DNA from: Acidobacteriota bacterium
Lineage (GTDB): Bacteria; Acidobacteriota; Vicinamibacteria; Vicinamibacterales; UBA2999
NCBI GenBank assembly: GCA_020851565.1
Contig: JADZCN010000114.1
Coordinates: forward strand, 94,361 to 132,060
Direction of reading: 5' to 3'
DNA: 37,700 nucleotides
Made by a program: the position numbers and the translations under genes. This document shows, piece by piece, positions 1-7,458 of this stretch; within the stretch, counting starts at the first letter, position 1; each line of letters starts with the position of its first letter. The notes under the pieces are model-generated. The model saw only the letters and a list, made by a program, of their open reading frames with translations. It was not told where the DNA came from and did not search any database.

Positions 1-485
1 TGGCTGACTTCGGCCCTGGCGATCGGTGACGCCTGGTCCGCGCCGTTCCCGCTGGCGGCGCGGAAGGCAACTGCGGCAGCCACGGCCGCGGCGAGCGTCA
101 GGACCGCGGCGACTTTGAGCCCGCGATGTCGAGGGTCCCGCGCCGGTCCTGCCGGTGCGTGGGGCACAGAGGTTGTCGGTGCCGGTGAATCCGGACTGCC
201 GGCGGCCTCGCCGACTCGGTCAGGAAGGGGACTGGCCGGCGATGCCGCGTGGGGTGGCGGAGCCTCCGGGCGGTCGTGTCCGTTGTCCGGATGCCCCCCG
301 GGGGGGTGCTGGCCGAGCCACTCGTCGATCTCCGCGGTGAACGCAACGACGGTCCCGCGCCTGCCGCCGGGGACGAAGTGGACGGGCAGGCCCCGCTCGC
401 GCCAGCGCTGGGCGGTCCGTTCGTCGCGTCCCAGGTAGGCGGCGATGGCTTTCCAACCGTCGAGGCGTGGGGGGGGCGACGCCAT
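1..485 (-). CDS. HTH/transmembrane regulator, 5' part only (runs off left edge)
   Basis: The reading frame opens at ATG 485 and is still open at base 1, so only about 161 N-terminal residues are visible. Residues 6-60 carry the motif LDGWKAIAAYLGRDERTAQRW followed by a GLPVHFVPGGRRG stretch, an AlpA/MerR-like winged helix-turn-helix. A Pro/Ala-rich linker (about residues 60-120) leads to one hydrophobic segment (about 122-143, after RHRGLK). HTH plus a single membrane span ahead of an extracytoplasmic sensor (TPR or beta-propeller) is common in Acidobacteriota; the sensor part lies outside the window. The start is supported by an in-frame TAG seven codons upstream and by GGAGA about 9 nt before the ATG. 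Divergent from the lipoprotein gene at 691. Confidence 0.75.
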   Translation of the reverse strand, partial: MASPPPRLDGWKAIAAYLGRDERTAQRWRERGLPVHFVPGGRRGTVVAFTAEIDEWLGQHPPGGHPDNGHDRPEAPPPHAASPASPLPDRVGEAAGSPDSPAPTTSVPHAPAGPARDPRHRGLKVAAVLTLAAAVAAAVAFRAASGNGADQASPIARAEVS

Positions 486-489
486 GGCC

Positions 490-517
490 GGAGATCTCCG
501 AGTCTACTCCCGTAGAC
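490..517. promoter_or_regulatory. Palindromes at the start of the HTH regulator gene
   Basis: A perfect 10-bp palindrome GGAGATCTCC (490-499) contains the ribosome-binding site of the minus-strand regulator. Next to it is GTCTAC-TCCC-GTAGAC (502-517), a perfect 6-bp inverted repeat with a 4-nt loop. Either could be an operator or a leader hairpin masking the ribosome site. This is inference from symmetry and position only. Confidence 0.35.
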
Positions 518-690
518 GGACGAGGTGGCGAGCCTTCCGCCCGGGGCGCTCAAACCGGCAGAAGGCGACACCCGCCCGGTGTCGGTTCTCGCCGGTTGCG
601 CCGGCATCCGATGGAGGTCGATAACGAAAACTCCGGAGCGGCCGTCGGTCCCCACCGAGGCAGGCAGGCCAGACCGGGAAGGGGTGAGCC

Positions 691-1734
691 GTGCGTCGAT
701 CCCTCTCGAGCTATGCGACCTATCGGCGAACTCTTCGTGCCGCGGCCATTTCTTGTGTTCTGGCGCTGGCCGTGATGACGCTGGCGTGCGGGGACGGCAG
801 GTCTCCGACACAGCCCGATCCGGCCATGGACGTCTCCGGCACGTGGCGAGGCAGCGTGACGAGTGCCTCGGGGCTCAGCGCGGCATTCATGCTGGTCGTC
901 ACACAGACCGGAGGAACCGTGTCGGGATCCTTCACCTGTTCCTCGTTCACCTGCATCTCCTCGACTGGCACCGTGAGCGGGACGGTGTCGGGTTCCGCCG
1001 TTCGCGGAGCGATCACGTTCCCAACGGGTGGTGGCTGCAGCACGTTCAACGGCAACGTCACGGGCAACCAGTTCGCCGGCAGCTACGCTTGTCAGACGCC
1101 CTTCTCGAGTGACCAGGGTACCTTCTCCGCTAGCCGCGGCAGTAGCGGGACCACGGCCCCGCAGTCGTGCAACGTCTCGCTTGGCGAGAGCGTGGCCAAT
1201 GTCGATCCGGCCGGCGGTGCGCGCGTGCTCGCGGTGCAGACGTCCTCACCGTCGTGCGCCTGGCAGTCGACCAGCAGTGCGTCGTGGGTTCGCATCACAT
1301 CGGGAGCCACCGGCACCGGGTCCGGCAGCGTGTCGTACGTGGTCGAGGCGAACGCTGCAGCCGCATCCCGCGAGGCCTCAATCACCATCAGCGGCCCGGC
1401 GTTGGCCGCCGCGTCTCGGCTGACCGTTCGGCAGGCGGGATCGCCGTCCACGTGTCGGTACTGTCCCTCACCTCCGAATCGGACTGTGTCAGGGACCGGT
1501 GGAACGTTCAGCGTCACCGTGGCTCCGGTCGATTCAAGCCTCGAGTGGACGGCGGCGACCGACCAACCATCATGGCTCCGAATCATCTCCGGTTCGAGAG
1601 GCCGCGGACGGGGGACGGTGACGTACGTCGTGGATCGGAACGGCTTCGGTGCATCGCGCACGGGGACGATCTCGGTAGGTGGGTTGAGCGGTGTGTATCC
1701 GAGGGAGACACACGTGGTGACGCAGCAGCGGTAG
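691..1734 (+). CDS. Secreted lipoprotein with two BACON-like domains
   Basis: The 347-residue protein starts with an Arg-rich n-region, a hydrophobic stretch and a lipobox-like TLAC (Cys33), so it is probably a lipoprotein anchored at the outer membrane. Residues 45-135 form a beta-rich domain (VSGTWRGSV...). Residues about 155-245 and 255-345 are two homologous repeats with the BACON signature (SWVRITSGATGTGSGSV...YVV...R.ASITI and SWLRIISGSRGRGRGTV...YVV...RTGTISV). BACON domains are usually adhesive or carbohydrate/mucin-binding modules on surface proteins. The GTG start at 691 follows AAGGGGTGA. A weak promoter candidate is TTGCGC (596-601) and GATAAC (620-625). The ligand cannot be told from sequence. 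Confidence 0.75.
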   Translation: MRRSLSSYATYRRTLRAAAISCVLALAVMTLACGDGRSPTQPDPAMDVSGTWRGSVTSASGLSAAFMLVVTQTGGTVSGSFTCSSFTCISSTGTVSGTVSGSAVRGAITFPTGGGCSTFNGNVTGNQFAGSYACQTPFSSDQGTFSASRGSSGTTAPQSCNVSLGESVANVDPAGGARVLAVQTSSPSCAWQSTSSASWVRITSGATGTGSGSVSYVVEANAAAASREASITISGPALAAASRLTVRQAGSPSTCRYCPSPPNRTVSGTGGTFSVTVAPVDSSLEWTAATDQPSWLRIISGSRGRGRGTVTYVVDRNGFGASRTGTISVGGLSGVYPRETHVVTQQR

Positions 1735-1780
1735 CGTGCGGAGGCAACCGACATGCATATCCGTGGAAGAGGAGGGCGTT

Positions 1781-2209
1781 GTGACCGACATGAATCTCAA
1801 GCGAATCACCAGTGCGGCGCTGATCGTGTGCTTCGTCTCCTCGTCAGCGGCCGCCGGCCCGATACGAGACCAGATGGAGCGGGAGGTCTCGCGGATCGTG
1901 CGCGAGCAAGGGCAGGTCGGACCATCGCGGGGACCGAACCCGTATCTCTGGCCAGGCATTGCGGTCGTGGCAGGTGGCCTTGTCCTCGCGGTCATCGGCT
2001 TCACTGACGAGACGGGTGCAGAGGCCGGAATCTCCGATCCGTTCAACCCCAGAATCACCGTAGACGTGAAGCACAACACCGCGTTAGGCATCACCGGCCT
2101 CGGCGTCGCGGGTGCAGGTGTCGCGCTACTGATGATCGGCGAAGGGAAGCGCCAGCCGGTCGGACCGAGCCTGGGCGCCGGGCTCAGGGCAGTAGCGATC
2201 CGATTCTAG
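1781..2209 (+). CDS. Small exported protein with a membrane segment, unknown function
   Basis: I chose GTG 1781 because GAGGAGGG (1768-1775) sits 5-6 nt before it; ATG 1790 is the alternative. The product is about 142 residues. It opens with a signal peptide (KRITSAALIVCFVSSSAAAG), then an Arg/Glu-rich helix (IRDQMEREVSRIVREQG), a hydrophobic segment (PGIAVVAGGLVLAVIGF), a polar stretch, and a second glycine-rich hydrophobic segment (GITGLGVAGAGVALLMIG). The two segments may pair as a helical hairpin in the inner membrane. It lies 46 nt after the BACON lipoprotein and may be cotranscribed. I do not recognise the family. Confidence 0.65.
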   Translation: MTDMNLKRITSAALIVCFVSSSAAAGPIRDQMEREVSRIVREQGQVGPSRGPNPYLWPGIAVVAGGLVLAVIGFTDETGAEAGISDPFNPRITVDVKHNTALGITGLGVAGAGVALLMIGEGKRQPVGPSLGAGLRAVAIRF

Positions 2210-2225
2210 TGTCTGGAGGTGCCTC

Positions 2226-2290
2226 ATGAGACGTCGGATCATCGGCTGCCTCGTCCTGATACCGCTCGGTGGTTCACTGACCGGGGAAGC
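2226..2290 (+). pseudogene. 5' remnant of a secreted-protein gene (signal peptide only)
   Basis: A good ribosome site (GGAGGT) precedes ATG 2226, and the first residues (MRRRIIGCLVLIPLGG...) look like a signal peptide. From about base 2291 the DNA is Fic-family sequence in another frame, so the original coding sequence appears to have been replaced. The open frame continues to 2618 but the product after the junction is meaningless. Confidence 0.5.
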
Positions 2291-2702
2291 TTACGCCACC
2301 GCACCGCCTACCTGGACCAACTGCTCGCGGTCAGCTCCGCAGGCGCCTGGGAGCCGTGGGTGGGTTCTTCCTGACCCGAGCCGCCGAATCGGCCGCCGAG
2401 ACCCTCGCGTTCACGGACGAGCTGATCGACCTGCGCGAGACGTACTTCGAGCGGGTGCGCACCGCGCGCTCGTCGGGGCTGTTGGCGAAGCTCATCGACG
2501 CGGTTCCGTGTGCCCGGCATCACCATCGCTCAGGCCGCGGCGCTCCTCGACGTCACGCCGGCGGCCGCCTCCTACGACCTCAAGAAGCTCGTCGCCCTCG
2601 GCATCGTCACCGAGGTAACGGGCCGCGTGTGCGACCGCGTCTACGTGGCGCGCCACCGGCGCGGCGGTGCTGGGCATCGCTGCCGCCGCGGATTCGATGT
2701 GA
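2291..2702 (+). pseudogene. Fic-family protein (AMP-transferase) C-terminal remnant, frameshifted
   Basis: Joining frames gives an array of Fic C-terminal motifs: LRHRTAYLDQLLAVSSAGAW then EPWV, GFFLTRAAESAAETL, LIDLRETYFERVRTARSSGL, and a winged-helix tail (VPGITIAQAAALLDV, SYDLKKLVALGIVTEVTGR, CDRVYVAR). This is the region after the catalytic core of COG3177-type Fic proteins, including the C-terminal winged helix. The N-terminal part with the HPFxxGNGR motif is absent. At least three frameshifts are needed: near 2355, near 2504 and near 2655. The remnant ends at TGA 2700-2702. It sits directly before a toxin-antitoxin pair, which suggests a decayed stress or mobile locus. Confidence 0.75.
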
Positions 2703-2736
2703 ATGCGGCAATCGAATTGCTGAGTCCAATGAAGTT

Positions 2737-2753
2737 CGGCATTATCAATGCCG
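2737..2753. repeat. Short perfect inverted repeat CGGCATT-ATC-AATGCCG
   Basis: A 7-bp stem with a 3-nt loop lies in a locally AT-richer stretch just after the Fic remnant. No T-tract follows, so it is not an intrinsic terminator on the plus strand. The rest of 2703-2893 shows no coding signal. Confidence 0.3.
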
Positions 2754-2893
2754 GATGTAATCTCGCGCACGGGACGTGGCGCCCCTCGCCGCGGCTCGGT
2801 CGCTCTTCCTCTTTGGTCCCCATCGAGGTCAAGGCGACCCCCCCGTTTCGCCGCGCGATCCGCGCGTCGCGCGGGCCCCGGCCCCCGCGGTCG

Positions 2894-2922
2894 TTGACGC
2901 CGGCAGCGCCATTAGCTAACCT
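2894..2922 (+). promoter_or_regulatory. Sigma70-like promoter of the toxin-antitoxin pair
   Basis: TTGACG (2894-2899) and TAACCT (2917-2922) are separated by exactly 17 nt. The -10 box ends 7 nt before the antitoxin ATG at 2930 and there is no ribosome site between them, so transcription would begin at or next to the A of ATG. A leaderless transcript is predicted. Confidence 0.65.
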
Positions 2923-2929
2923 AGTTCAC

Positions 2930-3175
2930 ATGATCGTCGTCAACATGCACGAGGCCAAGACCCGGCTGTCCGAGCTCGTCCGCCAGGTCGAGGAGCGCAA
3001 CGAGGTGGTCGTGGTGTGCCGTGACGGCCAGGAGGTGGCCGAGATCCGGCGCCGCTCGAAGCGACGCCGCGTCCGGGACCTGACGCCCGACCCGCGGTTC
3101 CGGCCCGAGTACGCGCCGGGCTATGACCCGGTCGAGCCGCTCACGGATGAGGAGTGGCCCGGCGAGACGCGATGA
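2930..3175 (+). CDS. Phd/YefM-type antitoxin
   Basis: This 81-residue protein begins MIVVNMHEAKTRLSELV, the typical beta-strand/helix start of Phd/YefM DNA-binding antitoxins (V-N-x-x-E-A-K-x-x-L-S-x-L). A strand ending in EVVVVCRDGQEVAEI follows. The C-terminal half is basic then acidic (RRRSKRRRVRD...EPLTDEEW), as expected for the disordered toxin-binding tail. Its stop TGA overlaps the ATG of the toxin (ATGA, 3172-3175), which couples the two translations. Like its relatives it probably represses its own promoter at 2894. ATG 2930 is chosen because it fits both the fold's N-terminus and the promoter. Confidence 0.85.
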   Translation: MIVVNMHEAKTRLSELVRQVEERNEVVVVCRDGQEVAEIRRRSKRRRVRDLTPDPRFRPEYAPGYDPVEPLTDEEWPGETR

Positions 3176-3552
3176 ACGTCCTGGTCGACACCTGTGCGCT
3201 GCTCGCGCTGGCGCGCGGCGAGCTGCCCGACCGCGCCGCCGGGGCGCTCGCCAGGGCGCCGGAAGCCGGTGTCTCGGTGGTGTCGGCCTGGGAAGTGGCC
3301 ATCAAACACGAGGCCGGCAAGCTGCGGCTGCAGGCCCCGCCGTATCAGTGGTTCCTGGACCTGGCCGAACGGTACGATCTTCGCGCGCTGCCACTCGATG
3401 CCCGGACGGCATGCGAGGCCGCGGCGCTGCCGCCGCTGCACCGCGATCCATTCGACCGCGTGCTGGTGGCCCTCGCACGCCTGCACGCCATGACCATTCT
3501 CACGGCCGACAACGACATCGCGCGCTACCCCGGCGTCACGACACTCTGGTAG
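3172..3552 (+). CDS. PIN-domain ribonuclease toxin (VapC-like)
   Basis: The 126-residue protein is a single PIN domain. The expected acidic metal ligands are present: Asp6 (NVLVDTCAL), Glu41 (SAWEVAIK), Asp92/Asp95 (HRDPFDRVLVALA) and Asp113 (LTADNDI). The SAWEVAIKHEAGKL motif and the HRDPFDRxL motif match the COG3744 branch of PIN toxins. Toxins of this kind cut tRNA or rRNA using Mg2+. The start codon overlaps the antitoxin stop by four bases. Length and catalytic residues look intact, so it is probably functional. The target RNA cannot be inferred. Confidence 0.88.
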   Translation: MNVLVDTCALLALARGELPDRAAGALARAPEAGVSVVSAWEVAIKHEAGKLRLQAPPYQWFLDLAERYDLRALPLDARTACEAAALPPLHRDPFDRVLVALARLHAMTILTADNDIARYPGVTTLW

Positions 3553-3572
3553 GGCACCAAACCGGCAACCTG

Positions 3573-6500
3573 TCAGAACACCCACCGCACGCCGACCTGA
3601 ACCTCCCGCTCCAGCTGGGAACTCCGGATCTGCCCGAACGTCGCGCTCGTGAGGCTCCGGTCGGGCGCGTTGAAGACCGGCGTATTGAGCAGGTTGTATG
3701 CCTCGACCCGCAACCGCAGGCGCGATCCGCCGCCCGTGGCGAACGACTTGTCGACTGCCAGGTCCACCACGTTCAGCCCCGGTCCGCGGACGATACCGGT
3801 GCCGGCGTTGCCGAAGGTCCCGAGCTGCGGCAGGACGAACGCCGAGGTGTCGAACCACGTGCCGTCGGGGCCCACCACGCGCGAGCCCTCGCCGCTCGCC
3901 AGGCGGTCCGGTCGGCCAGACCGCGCGCCGGTCTGCGAGACGTCCGGCGCGAGGACGGTAATCGCATAGCCCGTGTGCGCACGCCACAGGCCGTCCACCG
4001 ACCAGCCCCCGACGACGGCGTCCGCCCACGCCGGCATCTCCGCGCCCCACCGCCGCCCCCGCCCGACGGGCAGGTCGAGCGTCCAGCCCACGGTCAGGTG
4101 ATGCCGCGCGTCGAAGGCGGAGGGGCCCCACTCCGCCGCCTGGTCGCGCGGGTCGGGCCAGAAGGTGGCCGGCTCCGCCGACTGGCCCGAGTCGCTGTAG
4201 TAGCCGCGGCTGTCGCTGAAGGCGTGCTCCCAGGTGTGGGTCGCGATGAGGCTCCATCCGTTCGCGTAGGTACGGCGCACCACGGTCTGCAGCGAGTCGT
4301 AGCGCTGCTTTCCGATCGAGGTCGTCAGGATCACCGAGCCGATCTGCGGAAGGAACGGGTCCAGCGGGCGGGGCCCACCCGGCTCCGCCGCCTGGTTGGC
4401 GTTCACCGGCACGGCGAGGTGACTCCCGACCTGGCCCACGTACCCGACGGAAACCAGGAACGAGCCCACGGCCGCCTCGCCGGTCACATGCCACTGATGC
4501 GACCGCGCCGGACGGAAGTTGGGATCGAGTGCCCGCAGCACCGCGCCCGTCATCGCGTCGCGCTCGCGGATGCCTTCGAAGCCCCGCTCGACGGGCACGC
4601 CGACGTCAGCAGGGCTGTTGGTCAGATCGAGCTCGTTGAAGTACGGAGGATTGAGGGGCAGCCGGAGGTTCGTGCCCGTCCCCTCCTGGAAGCTCGAGAC
4701 GCCGTACCCCGCGCGCAGCGCGCGCCGGCCCTCGAACCGCGACGGCGCCCACACCACGCCGACGCGCGGCTGCCAGTCGTTCCTGAACGGCTCGTAAAGC
4801 GCGCGGCTGTTCCCGTCGCGCCCCGCAAACCGCGCCTCGCCCGTCGCCAGGTCGTAGGTGACCTGCCTGTCCTGTGCCTCGACGAGCGGCGTCCGGTACT
4901 CGTAGCGCAGGCCCAGGTTCAGCGTCACATCGACCGCCGGTCGCCAGTCGCTCTGCACGAACGCGGACGAGATCGTCTGCTGATGCTGCCACGCCTCTGC
5001 GATGTCGCCTCGTGCGGCGCGCGCCGGGTAGCCCAGCACGAAATCCGCGATGGGTGACCCGATGGACCGGGGATCTCCGAGATCGCGCGTGTAATGGCCG
5101 TTGAACTCGAACATCCCCATCTGCCCGTTGTTGCCTGAAAAATAGGAGTCCTGGCGGACCAGCAGCACACGGCCCCCTGCCTTCACGATGTGACGACCCA
5201 GGCTCCATGTCAGCGTGTCCTGCAACTGCAGCATCCACGAATTGGCCCGCTGCACCACTCCCGTGTTGCCGACGGTGGACAGCGCGCCGCCAAATGAGAT
5301 TGCCGGCAGACCGTCCCGGCGATCGTTCGCCCCGGCAATCCCGATGGCGCTGGCCAGGGCGCCCACCGCCTCGCCCCCATCGTCAGAGTTCATCTCGAGG
5401 TCGATGTCCGACAGGCCGACGAGGGCTTCGTTGGCCCAGTTCGATTCGCCCTGCGTCGACAGCCGCACGCCCGCGGACCACATGGGGGCACGGGTGGAGC
5501 CGCCCGTGAAGATCACCGGCGCCGTCTCGGCGGCCGTTCGCTGGGTGCTCGCGCTCACGTGCGCGCTCAGCACGTGGCGGGACGCCAGGCGCGCGTCGAT
5601 CTTCACGTCGCCCTGGGAGATCTCGAGCGCCGACGTGGTTCGCCTGGCGCCATTGCCGGCCAGGCCCGGGTGGTCGGGCCGTGGATAGAGCGGGTGCGCG
5701 AACAGTGCCGCCGCCACGGGGCCAAAGCGCGAGAGGGGAATGCGGTTCCCGGGAAACGGGTCCCGAAGGTAGCGGCCCGGGTTGGCCGGATCGGGACGCG
5801 TGGTCAGCGGGTCGTACAGTTGCTGCGGATTCGGCCCCGACAGCAGATACGAGAAGTCCCCGGCTCGTATCGCGTCGGTGGCCACCGTGGTGAGCCCATT
5901 GCGCGGGCCGACGTCGCGCCGGACGGCCTGGTAGTCGGCAAAGACGAACACCCGATTGCGGGCGATGGGCCCGCCAGCAGTTCCGCCGGCGGTCCAGTGC
6001 GATAGCGGGGCCTTGCGCCCCGGATTCAGCGGGTCCTCCGGCTGCCACTTCGCCGCCCAGTTCGTGGCGTTGAGCTCCTCGTCTCTGAGGAAGCCGAACG
6101 CGGAGCCGTGCCACACGTTCGTGCCCGACTTCAGGCGAGTGGACACGACGCCGCCAAGATAGTTGCCCCACTCCGCCGACGCAGCGCCCGTCGTCAGGGT
6201 GACGGACTCCAGCGCGTCGGGCGAGGGGAGGTACGCCACCACGTTGTCGGTGTACTGGTTGATGTCCACGCCCTCGAGCGCGTACGACGTGGTCTCCTTG
6301 CGATGGCCGTTCAGGTACGGCCGCCCGCCGCTGGTCATCCGCTCGCCCGTGGTGAACGATTGCGGGTTCGTCGCCGTGACGCCGGGCGCCGCGAGCACCA
6401 ACGACAGGTAGTTGCGGCCGTTGACCGGCACGCGGGTCGTTTCGTCGGCGCCGAAGCGGGTCTCCACCGCCTGCGCGGGCGTGCCGGCGAGAGTGACGGG

Positions 6501-6860
6501 TGCGGCGACTACCGTGATGGCATCCACGACATCGCCCACCGCGAGCGCCACGTTGACGATGCGCGCGTCCCCCGCGGCCAGGCCGATTCCTTCCACGAGC
6601 GCCGTCTTGAAGCCGGATCGTCGCACCGTCAGGCGATAGGTCCCGGGCGGGATGGCGGACACGACAAACCTGCCAGTGGAGCGGGCGGGGGCTGTCCACC
6701 GGACACCCGTTTCTGCCTCTGTCACTTCGATCAGCGCGTCGGGAACCGCGGAACCCGTGGGGTCAGTCACCACGCCTTCGATGCGGGCGGAGACCGTCTG
6801 GGCAGGCGCGGGAGCCGATACGAGTGCCAGGGCGAGCGCAACGGGGAGAGCGCAGCGCAC
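3573..6860 (-). CDS. TonB-dependent receptor with carboxypeptidase-regulatory-like domain
   Basis: The 1095-residue outer-membrane protein has a signal peptide ending near APAPAQ, then a CarboxypepD_reg-like beta-sandwich (about 25-105, RIEGVVTDPTGSAVPDALI...GTYRLTVRRSGFK). A plug domain follows (about 125-240, with PVNGRNYLSLVL, GVDINQYTDN, and SGTNVWHGSAFGF), then a long beta-barrel that ends in the BAM-recognised aromatic VGVRWVF. Such Oar/SusC-like receptors bind large or scarce substrates, often oligosaccharides or peptides; the substrate here is unknown. The start is GTG 6860. No ribosome site is visible, but TAGTAT lies 6 nt upstream. It is the last gene before a 600-bp gene-free region. 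Confidence 0.9.
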   Translation of the reverse strand: MRCALPVALALALVSAPAPAQTVSARIEGVVTDPTGSAVPDALIEVTEAETGVRWTAPARSTGRFVVSAIPPGTYRLTVRRSGFKTALVEGIGLAAGDARIVNVALAVGDVVDAITVVAAPVTLAGTPAQAVETRFGADETTRVPVNGRNYLSLVLAAPGVTATNPQSFTTGERMTSGGRPYLNGHRKETTSYALEGVDINQYTDNVVAYLPSPDALESVTLTTGAASAEWGNYLGGVVSTRLKSGTNVWHGSAFGFLRDEELNATNWAAKWQPEDPLNPGRKAPLSHWTAGGTAGGPIARNRVFVFADYQAVRRDVGPRNGLTTVATDAIRAGDFSYLLSGPNPQQLYDPLTTRPDPANPGRYLRDPFPGNRIPLSRFGPVAAALFAHPLYPRPDHPGLAGNGARRTTSALEISQGDVKIDARLASRHVLSAHVSASTQRTAAETAPVIFTGGSTRAPMWSAGVRLSTQGESNWANEALVGLSDIDLEMNSDDGGEAVGALASAIGIAGANDRRDGLPAISFGGALSTVGNTGVVQRANSWMLQLQDTLTWSLGRHIVKAGGRVLLVRQDSYFSGNNGQMGMFEFNGHYTRDLGDPRSIGSPIADFVLGYPARAARGDIAEAWQHQQTISSAFVQSDWRPAVDVTLNLGLRYEYRTPLVEAQDRQVTYDLATGEARFAGRDGNSRALYEPFRNDWQPRVGVVWAPSRFEGRRALRAGYGVSSFQEGTGTNLRLPLNPPYFNELDLTNSPADVGVPVERGFEGIRERDAMTGAVLRALDPNFRPARSHQWHVTGEAAVGSFLVSVGYVGQVGSHLAVPVNANQAAEPGGPRPLDPFLPQIGSVILTTSIGKQRYDSLQTVVRRTYANGWSLIATHTWEHAFSDSRGYYSDSGQSAEPATFWPDPRDQAAEWGPSAFDARHHLTVGWTLDLPVGRGRRWGAEMPAWADAVVGGWSVDGLWRAHTGYAITVLAPDVSQTGARSGRPDRLASGEGSRVVGPDGTWFDTSAFVLPQLGTFGNAGTGIVRGPGLNVVDLAVDKSFATGGGSRLRLRVEAYNLLNTPVFNAPDRSLTSATFGQIRSSQLEREVQVGVRWVF

Positions 6861-6866
6861 ACGCCG

Positions 6867-6872
6867 ATACTA
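6867..6872 (-). promoter_or_regulatory. -10-like TAGTAT box 6 nt before the TonB receptor start
   Basis: On the minus strand TAGTAT is followed by six bases and then GTG. No ribosome site is present, which suggests leaderless initiation. The -35 position lies in degenerate copies of the CGCAGAT repeat. No -35 consensus is seen. Confidence 0.4.
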
Positions 6873-6875
6873 CCG

Positions 6876-6942
6876 CCAGACGCGGATGGGCCGCCGAGGG
6901 GACGCAGATGGGCCGCAGATGACGCAGATGACGCAGATACGG
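6876..6942. repeat. Tandem GACGCAGAT array (9-nt units)
   Basis: Exact units lie at 6901-6909, 6921-6929 and 6930-6938, with degenerate copies between and before them (ggccgcagat, gacgcggatg). Runs of CGCAGAT-type units occur between genes in many environmental bacterial genomes. Here the array ends four bases before the TAGTAT box of the receptor gene. Confidence 0.7.
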
Positions 6943-7019
6943 CGGATTGCGCTCACCGAACGCACCGCAGTGACGGAGGACTTCCAGGCCTGACGATGAG
7001 CGCCGGCGATCCGGGTCAC

Positions 7020-7228
7020 GCGGTTGCGGAACGACGGCCTGTCGCCGCCCGACCGTTGGAGGCCGGTCGTTCGACGGACCGACAACCGAGCCGTCGGCTG
7101 CCACGCGGGCCTGTTTGAGCCGGGGGCGAAGCGGAGGCGAGTTGCCCTGGATGCTTGTGCGGGACCAAGGCGAGGTTGACCGACCGGCCGACCGGTCGGG
7201 CGGCGACAGGCCGTTGTTCCGCAGCCGC
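7020..7228. repeat. 209-bp element with 36-bp terminal inverted repeats
   Basis: The left arm (7020-7055) and the reverse complement of the right arm (7193-7228) agree at 34 of 36 positions; both contain GACGGCCTGTCGCCGCCCG or its one-base variant. Symmetry continues imperfectly inward through GGCCGGTCG. The centre has no convincing open frame but holds a structured-looking stretch (7111-7144, CTGTTTGAGC...GAAGC...GGCGAGTT). It could be a non-autonomous mobile element (MITE or REP-like) or a large structured RNA. No flanking target duplication was seen. Confidence 0.6.
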
Positions 7229-7280
7229 CCGACAGAGACGCCCGGGACCACATCGCGTTCCTGATGGGCGCCTCGATGTC

Positions 7281-7454
7281 CCATTGCCGATTGCCGATCG
7301 GGCGATTCATTGGGCGATCAGGTGATTGAGCCAGGGTCGCGATTGGATCGGTTCAATGCCTGAATGGCCCATTGCGCCAATCCCGAATGCCTCAACGCCC
7401 AATCGCTCAATCACCCAATGAATCGCTCAATCACCAATTGGCAATCACCAATGG
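7281..7454. repeat. 174-bp inverted element made of CAATCRCC / ATTGGYGA units
   Basis: The left arm (about 7281-7332) is a run of ATTG-type octamers and the right arm (about 7398-7454) a run of CAAT-type octamers. The two arms are imperfect reverse complements that start CCATTG and end CAATGG and share GCGATTCATTGGG. It ends four bases before the MFS stop codon. It closely resembles the element at 12617-12794. The remaining sequence of the 6861-7458 gap holds nothing else I recognise. Confidence 0.7.
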
Positions 7455-7458
7455 ACCC

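Noticed and set aside
2510..2929. Long N-terminal extension of the antitoxin
   Set aside because: The upstream open frame overlaps the Fic remnant; the promoter at 2894-2922 and the family's N-terminus fix the start at 2930.
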